A stretch of 44,326 nt of DNA from an uncultured Desulfobacteraceae bacterium (GCA_937982505.1 CALJLV010000135.1:1-44326); one strand, 5' to 3'. Positions 1 through 7,910 are shown, counted from the stretch's first letter. Translations and numbers: made by a program. The notes: generated by a model not told the origin, from the sequence alone.

Positions 1-404
1 AAGATGTCCCCGAACTGGATGATGGGCATGGTCAGGGGGATGCCCCGGTAGTCGGCGCCCCAGATGACCTGGGCCAGATTTTCCACCACGATGATCAGGC
101 TGGCCAGGGCCAGGAGCTGATTCAGGCGCGGGGCATTCAGCAGCGGATTGATGATCAGCAGCTGGGTCAGGATGCCGATGAGGCCCATGGCAACGATCCC
201 CAGGAGCATGGCCGGAATCAGGGGAACGTGACATGTCGTATAGAAGAAGTAGATGAAGTAGAATCCCAGCATCACGAACTGCCCGTAGGCCATGTGAATG
301 ATCTTGACCACGCCGAAGATCAAATTCAGCCCGAAGGCCAGCAGGGCCAGCACGCCTCCGAGAAGGATGCCGTTGATCAGTGCCATGGTGATCTGTTCGA
401 ACAT
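1..404 (-). CDS. livH: Branched-chain amino acid ABC transporter permease (LivH type), partial
   Basis: This is the first 134 codons of an inner-membrane permease; the gene runs off the left edge. The protein starts MFEQITMALINGILLGG and continues with very hydrophobic segments, including ALLAFGLNLIFGVVKI and the HMAYGQFVMLGFY stretch typical of LivH-family permeases. The family forms the translocation channel with LivM and is powered by LivG and LivF. The ATG lies 9 nt after the livF stop, so the gene is co-transcribed with livK-livG-livF. A livM partner would be expected beyond the window. The substrate cannot be read from sequence: related systems carry leucine, isoleucine and valine, but also amides, urea or aromatic acids. 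The family and position are secure. Confidence 0.9.
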   Translation of the reverse strand, partial: MFEQITMALINGILLGGVLALLAFGLNLIFGVVKIIHMAYGQFVMLGFYFIYFFYTTCHVPLIPAMLLGIVAMGLIGILTQLLIINPLLNAPRLNQLLALASLIIVVENLAQVIWGADYRGIPLTMPIIQFGDI

Positions 405-413
405 CGGTGCTCC

Positions 414-1118
414 CTAAATCCCCAGATAGGCGGTTTTGATGTAGGGGTTTTTGTCGAAATCGGCGCTGCGCCCCTCGAAAATCAATTTTCCCGACTCGAT
501 CAGATAGGCGTAATCGGCCAGCCGAAGGGCCTTGTTGGCGTTCTGTTCCACCAGCAGGACCGTATAGCCTTCCTGTTTCATGGATTTGACGAACTCGAAG
601 ACCATGTTGACCACCAGGGGCGCCAGGCCCAGGGAGGGCTCATCGAGCATGATGAGCCGAGGCTGGGCCATGAGACTGCGGGCGATGGCCAGCATCTGCC
701 GCTCACCGCCGCTCAGGGAACCGGCGCGCTGGTTCCTGCGGTCCGCCAGAATCGGGAAAAGCTCGAAAATGCGCGGCAGCCATTGGGCGGTCCGGGCGCG
801 GGCGGACTTGTTGTAGGACCCCACCTTGAGGTTGTCCATGACGGAAAGATGGGGAAACACGCGTCCGCCCTCCGGAACCAGGGAAATCCCGCTTTCGACC
901 ACCTGGTGCGCCTCCATGCGATCGATCCGCCGGCCTTCGAACTCGATGGTGCCCAGCCGCGGCTTCTGCAGTCCGGCGATGGTGCGCAGCAGGGTGCTCT
1001 TGCCGGCCCCGTTGGGGCCGACCACGATGACGGTCTGTCCCGCTTCGAGTTTCAGGCTGACACTGTCGAGGGCCTGAAATTCCCCGTAGAAAACGTTTAT
1101 ATCGTGTACGCGTAGCAT
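414..1118 (-). CDS. livF: Branched-chain amino acid ABC transporter ATP-binding protein LivF
   Basis: This is one of the two cytoplasmic ATPases that drive a LivHM-type importer. The 234 aa length is normal for LivF. Walker A is GPNGAGKST at residues 34-42, the signature LSGGERQ is at 135-141, and Walker B LIMLDEP is at 155-161, all intact. The C-terminal part, with the VLLVEQNANKAL stretch, is the H-loop neighbourhood usual for LivF. The ATG follows an AAGGCGG ribosome site. The gene sits 20 nt after livG and 9 nt before livH in the same operon. Unlike its neighbour LivG, all nucleotide-binding motifs match consensus. Confidence 0.95.
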   Translation of the reverse strand: MLRVHDINVFYGEFQALDSVSLKLEAGQTVIVVGPNGAGKSTLLRTIAGLQKPRLGTIEFEGRRIDRMEAHQVVESGISLVPEGGRVFPHLSVMDNLKVGSYNKSARARTAQWLPRIFELFPILADRRNQRAGSLSGGERQMLAIARSLMAQPRLIMLDEPSLGLAPLVVNMVFEFVKSMKQEGYTVLLVEQNANKALRLADYAYLIESGKLIFEGRSADFDKNPYIKTAYLGI

Positions 1119-1138
1119 GTCCGCCTTTTTTATACGGG

Positions 1139-1867
1139 CTAGTCTCGACCCAGGTAGGCCTCGATGACCCGCTCATCTTTGGAGACGCTGGCCGGATCGC
1201 CGTCAGCGATCAATACGCCGTAATTGAGCACCACCACCCGTTCCACGAGTCGCATGAGGACGTGCATGATGTGTTCCACCCAGATAATGGTCAGACCGAG
1301 CTGCTCCCTGGCCTTCTTGAGGATCTGGGAGGCCTCCTTGAGTTCGTCCTTGTTGAGCCCGCTGAGCACTTCGTCGGCCAGCAGGATCTTCGGTCGGGTG
1401 GCCAGCGCCCGGGCGAGCTCCAGTTTGCGCAGGTCCCCGGCCGTCATGCGGCCGGGAGGCGAATCCGGATCGAGGGTCAATCCCACGAAATCCAGCCACT
1501 GGAGCGCCTCGTCACGCACCTGGCGGGCAAGATCCCCTCGCCTGGCCTGGGGCGAACCGAACACGGCGCCGATCATGACGTTTTCGGCCACCGTGAGGGA
1601 CTTGATGGGCTGGGGGATCTGGAAGGTGCGGGCAATCCCCTGCCGGCAGATGTGATTGGGCTTCATCCCGCTGATGTTGCGCCCGTTGAAGACCACGCTG
1701 CCCTCGGAAGGCGCAAAGGCGCCTGAAATGACGTTGAACATCGTGGTCTTGCCCGAGCCGTTGGGCCCGATCAGGCCGACGAAGCTGCCCTCGTCCAGTT
1801 TGAAGGAGACATCCGTCAGGGCTGAAATCCCGCCGAACACCTTTGTGACATGATTGATTTCAAGCAT
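1139..1867 (-). CDS. livG: Branched-chain amino acid ABC transporter ATP-binding protein LivG
   Basis: This is the second ATPase of the Liv-type importer, 242 aa from the chosen start. I start at the ATG giving MLEINHVTKVFGG because the family begins there; an upstream ATG at 1906 would add 13 residues without homology and has no ribosome site. Walker A GPNGSGKTT is at residues 34-42. The ABC signature is unusual: MTAGDLRKLE at 141-150 stands where LSxGQ is expected. Walker B is ILLADE (161-166), followed by V instead of the usual P. The catalytic Glu is kept, so the domain should hydrolyse ATP, but its interface with LivF may be asymmetric. Some LivG subfamilies carry similar variants, so this need not be a defect. 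Confidence 0.92.
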   Translation of the reverse strand: MLEINHVTKVFGGISALTDVSFKLDEGSFVGLIGPNGSGKTTMFNVISGAFAPSEGSVVFNGRNISGMKPNHICRQGIARTFQIPQPIKSLTVAENVMIGAVFGSPQARRGDLARQVRDEALQWLDFVGLTLDPDSPPGRMTAGDLRKLELARALATRPKILLADEVLSGLNKDELKEASQILKKAREQLGLTIIWVEHIMHVLMRLVERVVVLNYGVLIADGDPASVSKDERVIEAYLGRD

Positions 1868-1965
1868 TGGCACCGCTACCCCTGGTTGTTCCGCCCGAGG
1901 CGGCATGAACGGCTTGCGCTTCGGGCCGGGGCCGCGCCTCCTTCCCCGGCCCGAAAGCGACGGCC

Positions 1966-3273
1966 TTACTTGACGCTGTACGGACTGTCGGCCGGCAGCG
2001 GAATGACCGGTGCGGCGGTCTGCAGGGCGTTGGGCCAGGCAATGCTCAGCTTGCCGTTGACCGACTGCGCCACCACCGGATAGGAGCTCAGATTCTGGCC
2101 GCCGAGGGCATGTTCCGGCGGCGCGAACTTCACGCCATAGCCACAGGGGGTGGCCCCGTCGGGCAGTTCGATCTCCAGTGAGGCCTTGCGGATCGAATCG
2201 GGGCTCAGGTCGCCGTACTTTTCCAGGGCCAGGGGCAGCACGTCGTTGAGCAGAATCCAGGTATGACCGAATCCCTGTGTGGCGTGGGTCGGCGGGTTGC
2301 CGTCCTTGAATTTCTCCTCATAGCGCTTGAGAAACTCGCCCACGATGTCGCCCTGCCCCGGGGCCAGCTTGGTGCGATCCAGGAGCTGGGCCGGAGCGGG
2401 GTCCACGTTGAAACAGTAGTTCATCAGCTCCCCGCCGGCGGCCTCGGCCAGCTTGGGCAGATTGGCATGACCGGCCCCATGGCCCGCGATGGCCTTGGTC
2501 TTCAGACCCAGCTCCCGCGCTTGACGGAAGAACAGCACCACATCGGGAAAGTAGCCGGTGTGCAGGATGGCATCGGGCTTGGCCGACTTGAGCTTGAGGA
2601 TCAGGGAGGACAGATCGTTGGTCTTGTGCGAATAGGCCTCCTCCATGACCAGATTCATGCCGAATTCCTTGACTTTGGCCAGATTGGCGGCGGCCACGGA
2701 CGTCCCGTAGGGGCCGTCTTCATAGATCACCGCCACCCGCAGATCCGCGGCGGACTTGGCGCCGAAGCGGTCCAGGTTCTCGTTGAGCATGGCGACGGTG
2801 CTCTGGCCCCACTGGGAGCCCATGGGCTGGACCCGGAAGGTGTAGTTCAGGTGGCGGTCCTGGACCACCTTGTCCGAAATGGCGATGATGACCCAGAAGA
2901 TCTTCTTGTTCTCCTCGGCCATGGGCGCCAGGGGCACCGCGATGGCACTGGAAAAGACCCCCAGCACGACCGGGACGTCCTCGACCGTCATCAGCCGCTG
3001 GCCTTCGCGAATGGAGATGTCCGGATTGCTCTGGGCGTCGGCCACCACCGGCACCACCTTGTACTTGCCGGCGATGCCGCCGCGGTCGTTGATCATGTCC
3101 ACCGCCACCATGGTGCCCTGGTAGCCGGCCAGACCGCCGGCCGGGGCAAAGGCGCCGGTCATGGAAAAGAGGACGCCGAGCTTGAATTCCTTGTCCTGGG
3201 CCGCGGCGGTGCCGCACAAACCGCCCACACAGATGCTGAAGACCAACATGGCGATCAAGATTCTTTGCTTCAT
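1966..3273 (-). CDS. livK: Periplasmic substrate-binding protein of a Liv-type ABC transporter
   Basis: This 435 aa exported solute-binding protein captures the substrate and delivers it to LivH/LivM. The N-terminus MKQRILIAMLVFSICVGG... ends in GTAAAQ, a classic signal peptide with a cleavage site near residue 25. The mature start KEFKLGVLFSMTGAFA matches the type-1 fold (peripla_BP_6, LivJ/LivK) family, and LAGYQGTMVAVDMINDRGG is a hallmark. An AAGGAG ribosome site precedes the ATG. It is the first transporter gene after iclR, with a 111-nt gap, and livG follows after 98 nt. It is somewhat longer than E. coli LivK, as in the amide- and aromatic-binding branch, so leucine should not be assumed. 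Confidence 0.9.
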   Translation of the reverse strand: MKQRILIAMLVFSICVGGLCGTAAAQDKEFKLGVLFSMTGAFAPAGGLAGYQGTMVAVDMINDRGGIAGKYKVVPVVADAQSNPDISIREGQRLMTVEDVPVVLGVFSSAIAVPLAPMAEENKKIFWVIIAISDKVVQDRHLNYTFRVQPMGSQWGQSTVAMLNENLDRFGAKSAADLRVAVIYEDGPYGTSVAAANLAKVKEFGMNLVMEEAYSHKTNDLSSLILKLKSAKPDAILHTGYFPDVVLFFRQARELGLKTKAIAGHGAGHANLPKLAEAAGGELMNYCFNVDPAPAQLLDRTKLAPGQGDIVGEFLKRYEEKFKDGNPPTHATQGFGHTWILLNDVLPLALEKYGDLSPDSIRKASLEIELPDGATPCGYGVKFAPPEHALGGQNLSSYPVVAQSVNGKLSIAWPNALQTAAPVIPLPADSPYSVK

Positions 3274-3384
3274 GGCTTTGGGCTCCTTTACTGAAAGATG
3301 GATTGAGGGTAGCTGCCGGCCTCCGCACGGCGCAGGGATCGATAAGACCCCGATGTCCCGACTGTCTTTGCCACGTTCAGCCGA

Positions 3385-4182
3385 CTAGGGCGAAACCACC
3401 GCCTTGGAAGTTTGAATGGACATATTGATCAGCCTTTCGATCAATACCGTCTCGAAGGCTTCGGTCTTGGGCCGGTGCGACGGGTAGGAGACGCCCAGGG
3501 AGGCTTCCACCTTTCCGGCCTTGTCGAAAATGGGAACGGCGATGGATTTCATCCCCAGGGTCAGCTCCTGATCGGTGCGGGCATAGCCGCGCCGTTTGAT
3601 CTGATGCAGTTCCTTGAGAAACTGTTTGGGATCGGTTTGCGTAAAAGGCGTGTAGTACTGGAAATCCAGATGGGCGATGAGGGCCTCCAGGTCGAGCGGA
3701 GAAAGAAACGCGGCGATGGCCTTGCCCAGGGAAGTGGCATGAATCGGCAGGCGTGACCCGGCGGTCAGATCCAGGTTGACCACATCCTTGGATCGGATGC
3801 GCTCGATGGTGACCACTTCCCCGGCCTCGATGATGGCGCAGGACGCGGTGATGTCCATCTCCCGGGTAATATTGTTCAGATACGGCAGCACGCGGGTGCG
3901 AAGATCCATGCTTTCCAGGACCCAGCCTCCCAGACACAGCACTTTGGAGGTCAGCCGATAGCGTTTTGACTGCTCGTCATGGAACACGAATCCCATCTGT
4001 TTCAACGTGTGAAGGTATCTGCGGGCCGTGGGGAGGTTCAGATGGTTCAGCCTGGCGACCTCGGAAAGGGTCATGGCGGGTTGATGCCGGGTAAACCGGC
4101 TCAGCAGGAGCAGCCCCTTGGCAAACGAGGCCACGAAGTCCCGGTCCAACTTGGCCGGCTGGATTTCGTCAACCACCTTCAT
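3385..4182 (-). CDS. IclR family transcriptional regulator
   Basis: This 265 aa protein has the two-domain IclR layout. An N-terminal winged helix-turn-helix (about residues 18-75, with MTLSEVARLNHLNLPTARRY) binds DNA, and a C-terminal effector domain (about 90-260, with LPIHATSLGKAIAAFL) senses a small molecule. IclR proteins usually control the catabolic or transport genes beside them. Here the regulator is immediately upstream of livK on the same strand, so it probably controls the transporter and itself. A promoter at 4363-4391 with a tandem repeat just downstream of the predicted start point is the likely control region. The effector is unknown; aromatic compounds and small organic acids are common for the family. 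Confidence 0.9.
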   Translation of the reverse strand: MKVVDEIQPAKLDRDFVASFAKGLLLLSRFTRHQPAMTLSEVARLNHLNLPTARRYLHTLKQMGFVFHDEQSKRYRLTSKVLCLGGWVLESMDLRTRVLPYLNNITREMDITASCAIIEAGEVVTIERIRSKDVVNLDLTAGSRLPIHATSLGKAIAAFLSPLDLEALIAHLDFQYYTPFTQTDPKQFLKELHQIKRRGYARTDQELTLGMKSIAVPIFDKAGKVEASLGVSYPSHRPKTEAFETVLIERLINMSIQTSKAVVSP

Positions 4183-4339
4183 GGGTCATCCCCACTGTCT
4201 GAAGATCAAACCCCGCCTTTGCGCGGCCTGTGGTGTCCATCGGAGCCTCCCCCCTGGCCTGCCGGAATCGCCGGTCTGTGGCGTTCCGGCCCGGGTTGCC
4301 AAATGGGCTCTAAAATCTTACGCGATGCGTTACAACGTT

Positions 4340-4353
4340 ATGTCATATGTCAT
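4340..4353. promoter_or_regulatory. Tandem ATGTCAT direct repeat, candidate regulator site
   Basis: Two perfect head-to-tail copies of ATGTCAT occupy 4340-4346 and 4347-4353. They lie just downstream of the predicted -10 box of iclR, about +3 to +16 from the expected start point, where a bound protein would block the promoter. IclR-family sites are often short repeats at such positions. The assignment is inference. Confidence 0.4.
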
Positions 4354-4362
4354 GTGCAAGGG

Positions 4363-4391
4363 GTCTTAGTTAATGAATTCTATTCTGTCAA
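4363..4391 (-). promoter_or_regulatory. Predicted sigma70 promoter of iclR
   Basis: On the minus strand TTGACA (4386-4391) is followed after exactly 17 nt by TAAGAC (4363-4368). The -35 box is perfect; the -10 box is a partial match. The site lies in an AT-rich island about 180 nt upstream of the iclR start. Confidence 0.6.
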
Positions 4392-4590
4392 TCGTTTTTT
4401 ATCCATGCGGTGAACAAGCAACAGATCGAGGCCTTCTTTTACGGTTCAGAGAACAGACCCTGTTTTTTCAGGCATCTAGAAGATTTTTAATTTTTGGCTA
4501 TAACTCAGTTTTAGAGCCGGGAATGGACTAGCTTGAGGGGAACGGGGAAGAGGGACGGGGCGTAAGAACCGCTGGCCGGCAAGGCGGCCC

Positions 4591-5562
4591 TCAAGGCGAT
4601 CCCTTGCCCTTGCCGGGGGCCAGCAGCCCTTCAAAATAGGCAATGGTCTTTTCCAGTCCGGCATCCAAAGAAACGGTCGGGGCCCACTGGAGGACCCGGC
4701 GCGCCTGGGCGATATCGGGCCGGCGCTGGCGCGGATCGTCCTGGGGCAAGGGTTTGAACTCCAGCCCAGAGCGCGATCCGGTCAGCGCGATGATTTTTTC
4801 GGCCAGTTCCCGGATGGTAAATTCGCCCGGGTTGCCCAGGTTGATGGGGCCGGTGATCGCGTCGGAGCTGGCCATCAACCGGATCAAGGCCTCCACCAGG
4901 TCGTCCACGAAGCAGAAGGACCGGGTCTGGGACCCGTCCCCGTAGAGGGTCAGCGGGCGGCCCTGGAGGGCCTGAACGATGAAGTTGGAAACCACCCGGC
5001 CGTCGTTGGGGTGCATTCGCGGCCCGTAGGTGTTGAAGATGCGGGCCACCTTGACGCGCAGCCGATGCTGCCGGTGGTAGTCGAAAAAGAGGGTCTCCGC
5101 GCAGCGCTTGCCCTCGTCATAGCAGGACCGCACCCCGATGGGGTTCACGTTGCCCCAGTAGTCTTCCGGCTGGGGATGGACCGCCGGATCCCCGTAGACC
5201 TCGCTGGTGGAGGCCTGCAGGATGCGGGCCCGCACCCGTTTGGCCAGGCCCAGCATGTTGATGGCCCCGTGAACACTGGTCTTGGTGGTCTGGACCGGAT
5301 CGTGCTGATAGTGGACCGGCGAGGCCGGACAGGCCAGGTTGTAGATCTCATCCACTTCCACGTAGAGGGGAAAGGTCACATCGTGGCGCAGCAGCTCGAA
5401 GTGCGGATGGTCCAGCAGGTGGACGATATTGGCCTTGGTGCCGGTAAAAAAATTGTCCACGCACAACACATCCTGACCGGCGTCCAGAAGCCGCTCGCAC
5501 AGGTGCGAGCCGATGAAGCCGGCCCCGCCGGTGACCAGAACCCGCTTGTGCACAGGATACAT
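4591..5562 (-). CDS. UDP-glucuronate decarboxylase (UDP-xylose synthase), SDR family
   Basis: The enzyme converts UDP-glucuronate to UDP-xylose with bound NAD+, supplying a sugar for envelope polysaccharide. The 323 aa product shows the extended short-chain dehydrogenase pattern: glycine-rich GGAGFIG (12-18) for NAD, ASTSEVYG near 118, and the catalytic pair Y148 and K152 in CYDEGK. The stretches YNLACPASPVHY and RIFNTYGPRMHPNDGRVVSNF are characteristic of the UXS group. I chose the ATG at 5562 because GGGAGGGAGG stands just upstream; an in-frame extension to 5616 would only read into the previous gene. It begins 1 nt beyond the end of the TPR/SPOR gene, so translation is probably coupled. 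A related dTDP-glucose dehydratase is the main alternative. Confidence 0.88.
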   Translation of the reverse strand: MYPVHKRVLVTGGAGFIGSHLCERLLDAGQDVLCVDNFFTGTKANIVHLLDHPHFELLRHDVTFPLYVEVDEIYNLACPASPVHYQHDPVQTTKTSVHGAINMLGLAKRVRARILQASTSEVYGDPAVHPQPEDYWGNVNPIGVRSCYDEGKRCAETLFFDYHRQHRLRVKVARIFNTYGPRMHPNDGRVVSNFIVQALQGRPLTLYGDGSQTRSFCFVDDLVEALIRLMASSDAITGPINLGNPGEFTIRELAEKIIALTGSRSGLEFKPLPQDDPRQRRPDIAQARRVLQWAPTVSLDAGLEKTIAYFEGLLAPGKGKGSP

Positions 5563-5563
5563 T

Positions 5564-6967
5564 TCAGTCCTCCCTCCCTTGGCCGTCCTGGGGGGCGGCC
5601 GTACCATCCGGCCCAAACGGCCTCATCCGCTCCCCGGGGGGCTGCCCGCGAGGGCCGACAACCGCCACCGCAAGCCCCTCTTGGGCCAGGGCCTCGGCGG
5701 CCCAGCGGGCATCCGCCTCGGTTTCAAAGCCCCCCAGCCCCCCTTGCGGATCGAGGCTGATCCCGATCCGCTGGAGCGCCTCCGGGACATTGCCGGCCAT
5801 CGCCGCCGCTGTCAGGCGCCAGGGGCGGTAAACCACCATGGGGTCCTCGAAATCCTCGGTTTCGAGCCCCAGGGCCTCCCGGCGGGCTTCGGTGCGACTG
5901 GCGTAGCGGCCCCAATAGATGCGATACCAGATCCCGCGTCCGGGAATCCGGGCCGGAGCGGAAAAAACCGGCGCTTGGCGCTCTTTGAGCCGGGCGACGA
6001 TCTCCAGGGCCTGCCGGGCCTGGTCCACCGAGGCGATCTGGATGGTGTAGGCAGGGGCCGCGGCTGCCGGTTTCCGCGCCCCTGGAAGGCTCGAGGACGC
6101 GGTATGGCTTGGGACCGGCCGGGTGGATTCGCCAGACGGCGCCGCGGTCCGCGGAGCGGATGCGGCCATTGGGGATGCGCCGGTTCGCGCATCCGCCTGG
6201 GACGGGGCCTGGCACCCTGGGCCAGGCACCAGGCGCCAGGCCCGGCGGTTTTCGTACAAGGCCAGGCGCTGGCGGTATTCGGCGGCCCGGGCACCGGAGC
6301 CGTGCATGTCGAGGACCTGCGCCTGAATCAGCCGGGCGATGTCGAAGCGGCCAAGTTCGGCATAGGCGGCGGCCAGGGAGTCGAAAACGGCCGCCTCCCG
6401 GCTCAACCGCGAAGCCCGGCGGGCCAGCGCCAGGGCCCGCACCCCATCGCGCAGGCCGTCTTCCGGGCAGGTGGCGAAAAACCAGGCCAGGTGGTTGAGC
6501 AGGGCCGGATCGTCCGGCGACAGATCCCAGGCGCTTTGAAAATCCGCCAGGGCGGCGCTCCAGCGGCAGAGGGTCTGAAAGACGGTGCCCCGCAACAGAT
6601 AGACTTGGAAATCCCGGGGAGTCAGGTCCGCCAGGCGCTGGCAATCGGCCAGGCAACCGGCGTAGTCCTCCCCCTCGAACCTGGCCGCGGCGCGCTGGTG
6701 CAGGGCCGGAACGTCATCCGGAGCCAGGTAAAGCACCTTGTCCAGCGCCTGGAGGGTACCTGCCAGGTCGCCGCTCCGGCGCCTCTCCAGGGCCCGGCGG
6801 CGATGGCTTTCGAGGTCGTCCGGCGCAGCGGAAACCACAGGAGCCGCTTCGAGGAGGGGCCGGTCCGCCGCATCCGGCCCTTGTGCCGCGTGGTCCGAGG
6901 ACCCGCCGGCGTCCATGGGCCAGAAGAACAGGAGGATCACGACCGTCAGCAAGGTTGCGCATCGCAA
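5564..6967 (-). CDS. Exported TPR and SPOR domain protein
   Basis: I place the start at TTG 6967, giving LRCATLLTVVILLFFW, a hydrophobic leader that would export or anchor the 467 aa protein. The same frame stays open through tRNA-Leu upstream, but that part is not protein. GTG 6940 and ATG 6916 are alternatives; no start has a clear ribosome site. Residues about 60-250 look like TPR helices (SGDLAGTLQALDKVLYLAPD, CRWSAALADFQSAWDLSPDD). A proline/alanine-rich linker follows, then a SPOR domain near 306-385 (AYTIQIASV ... WYRIYWGRYASRTEA). SPOR domains bind denuded septal peptidoglycan, and TPRs bind partner proteins. A further FETEADARWAAEALAQEGL segment resembles part of a second SPOR fold. 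The envelope location is confident; the exact role is unknown. Confidence 0.8.
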   Translation of the reverse strand: MRCATLLTVVILLFFWPMDAGGSSDHAAQGPDAADRPLLEAAPVVSAAPDDLESHRRRALERRRSGDLAGTLQALDKVLYLAPDDVPALHQRAAARFEGEDYAGCLADCQRLADLTPRDFQVYLLRGTVFQTLCRWSAALADFQSAWDLSPDDPALLNHLAWFFATCPEDGLRDGVRALALARRASRLSREAAVFDSLAAAYAELGRFDIARLIQAQVLDMHGSGARAAEYRQRLALYENRRAWRLVPGPGCQAPSQADARTGASPMAASAPRTAAPSGESTRPVPSHTASSSLPGARKPAAAAPAYTIQIASVDQARQALEIVARLKERQAPVFSAPARIPGRGIWYRIYWGRYASRTEARREALGLETEDFEDPMVVYRPWRLTAAAMAGNVPEALQRIGISLDPQGGLGGFETEADARWAAEALAQEGLAVAVVGPRGQPPGERMRPFGPDGTAAPQDGQGRED

Positions 6968-6975
6968 GGAAGAGA

Positions 6976-7063
6976 TGGTGCCCGGGACCGGAATCGAACC
7001 GGTACGGTGCATGGCACCGAGAGATTTTAAGTCTCTTGCGTCTACCACTTCCGCCACCCGGGC
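6976..7063 (-). tRNA. tRNA-Leu (anticodon UAA)
   Basis: The minus strand gives a complete class II tRNA of 88 nt with encoded CCA. The acceptor stem GCCCGGG pairs with CCCGGGC, the anticodon loop is CTTAAAA (UAA, reading UUA), and the long variable arm CGGTG/CACCG is typical of leucine tRNAs. The T arm contains GGTTCGATTCC. The 3' CCA ends at 6976, only 8 nt before the proposed start of the TPR/SPOR gene. Confidence 0.97.
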
Positions 7064-7166
7064 AGTGGACTGCATAGGCTGGGATCATCTTCCGGCGTTG
7101 AAAAGGGTTTCCATGTGCGGCCAACCTGCACCTCGAGGGAATCCCCTGCGCGCATCGAATGCACCG

Positions 7167-7195
7167 CATATAGCCCAAGAAAATGTAAATTTGAA
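7167..7195 (-). promoter_or_regulatory. Predicted promoter of tRNA-Leu
   Basis: TTCAAA (7190-7195) and TATATG (7167-7172) on the minus strand are separated by 17 nt. A GC-rich stretch (CGGTGC) follows the -10 box, as is common at stable RNA promoters. The predicted transcript would have a leader of about 97 nt before the tRNA and could continue into the TPR/SPOR and decarboxylase genes. Confidence 0.45.
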
Positions 7196-7215
7196 CCAAA
7201 ATCAAACCATGGCGT

Positions 7216-7608
7216 CTACCCTTGGGGCTTCTCGGTGGGCGCACTGGCCCGATCCTGCTTCCACGCCTCGCAAAGGCCGCTCTGGCGGCAGTAGCGGGCC
7301 AGTTCATCCACCTCGGTGCGATCCCAGAGGCGGATCCCCACCCGGTAGGCCGCCCGGCCGATGAGGTGGGCCGAAACCGGTGCGGTGAGCAGCAGGAAAC
7401 AGATGGCCGCCAGGGCCCGCAGGGTCAGGCCGGTCTCCGTACCCTGGATCGCCGCGGCCAGCAGAATCAGCCCCGCCCCCAGGGTTCCAGCCTTGGTGGC
7501 GGCATGCATGCGCACCAGCAGATCCGGCAGACGTACCACCCCCACGGCAGCCACCAGCGCGAACAGCGCACCGGCGATCATCAATCCGGCGGCCAGCAGA
7601 TGGCTCAT
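7216..7608 (-). CDS. mrpG: Mrp Na+/H+ antiporter subunit G
   Basis: This is the last subunit gene of the Mrp cation/proton antiporter, an inner-membrane complex that expels Na+ (and other monovalent cations) in exchange for protons. The 130 aa protein has three hydrophobic helices and the family core GVVRLPDLLVRMHAATKAGTLG at about residues 23-44. The C-terminal tail, charged and cytosolic, is slightly longer than usual. It overlaps mrpF by 4 nt. No terminator is evident between it and tRNA-Leu. Confidence 0.93.
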   Translation of the reverse strand: MSHLLAAGLMIAGALFALVAAVGVVRLPDLLVRMHAATKAGTLGAGLILLAAAIQGTETGLTLRALAAICFLLLTAPVSAHLIGRAAYRVGIRLWDRTEVDELARYCRQSGLCEAWKQDRASAPTEKPQG

Positions 7609-7910
7609 AACCCCTCCTCATCGTCCCGCCGGGCGGCGGCTTGCCGCTGCCGCCAGCGGGCCAGGGCCACCGTCCCCAGAAAGGCCACCAGGGCATAGGC
7701 GATGGCCACGTCGAGAACCGCCGGATGGCCCGTGCGCACCGACAGGGCCGCCAGAAAGGCCACGATGAGCACCGAGATCAGGTCCAGGGCCACGATGCGG
7801 TCGGCCGCGTCCGGGCCGCGCACCAGGCGGACTCCCGCCAGCAGCATGCCCAGGGCCAGCAGCACCAGGGCCGCTCCGGCGGCCGCCTGCAGTATCTGGG
7901 CGTCGGTCAT
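7605..7910 (-). CDS. mrpF: Mrp Na+/H+ antiporter subunit F
   Basis: This 101 aa membrane subunit has three predicted transmembrane helices. The conserved block RLVRGPDAADRIVALDLIS (about 27-45) identifies MrpF/MnhF. The Asp and Arg in it are part of the proposed cation path in this family. The C-terminus is basic (RWRQRQAAARR), consistent with a cytoplasmic tail. It overlaps mrpE and mrpG by 4 nt each, so the three are translationally coupled. Confidence 0.93.
   Translation of the reverse strand: MTDAQILQAAAGAALVLLALGMLLAGVRLVRGPDAADRIVALDLISVLIVAFLAALSVRTGHPAVLDVAIAYALVAFLGTVALARWRQRQAAARRDDEEGL

Larger units (their letters stand above)
4183..4590. other. Intergenic region between iclR and the UDP-glucuronate decarboxylase gene
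   Basis: These 408 nt hold no convincing gene. The middle, about 4310-4510, is markedly AT-rich against a GC-rich background. It contains the iclR promoter and a tandem ATGTCAT repeat, annotated separately. I saw no clear rho-independent terminator for the gene ending at 4591. Confidence 0.6.

Noticed and set aside
4476..4664. Small open frame of 62 codons after the decarboxylase gene
   Set aside because: It overlaps the end of the decarboxylase gene in another frame, has no ribosome site and no recognisable motif.
6968..7075. N-terminal extension of the TPR/SPOR frame through tRNA-Leu
   Set aside because: The segment is the tRNA gene itself; the peptide (with VAEVVDARDLKSL) is the usual false translation of a tRNA-Leu.
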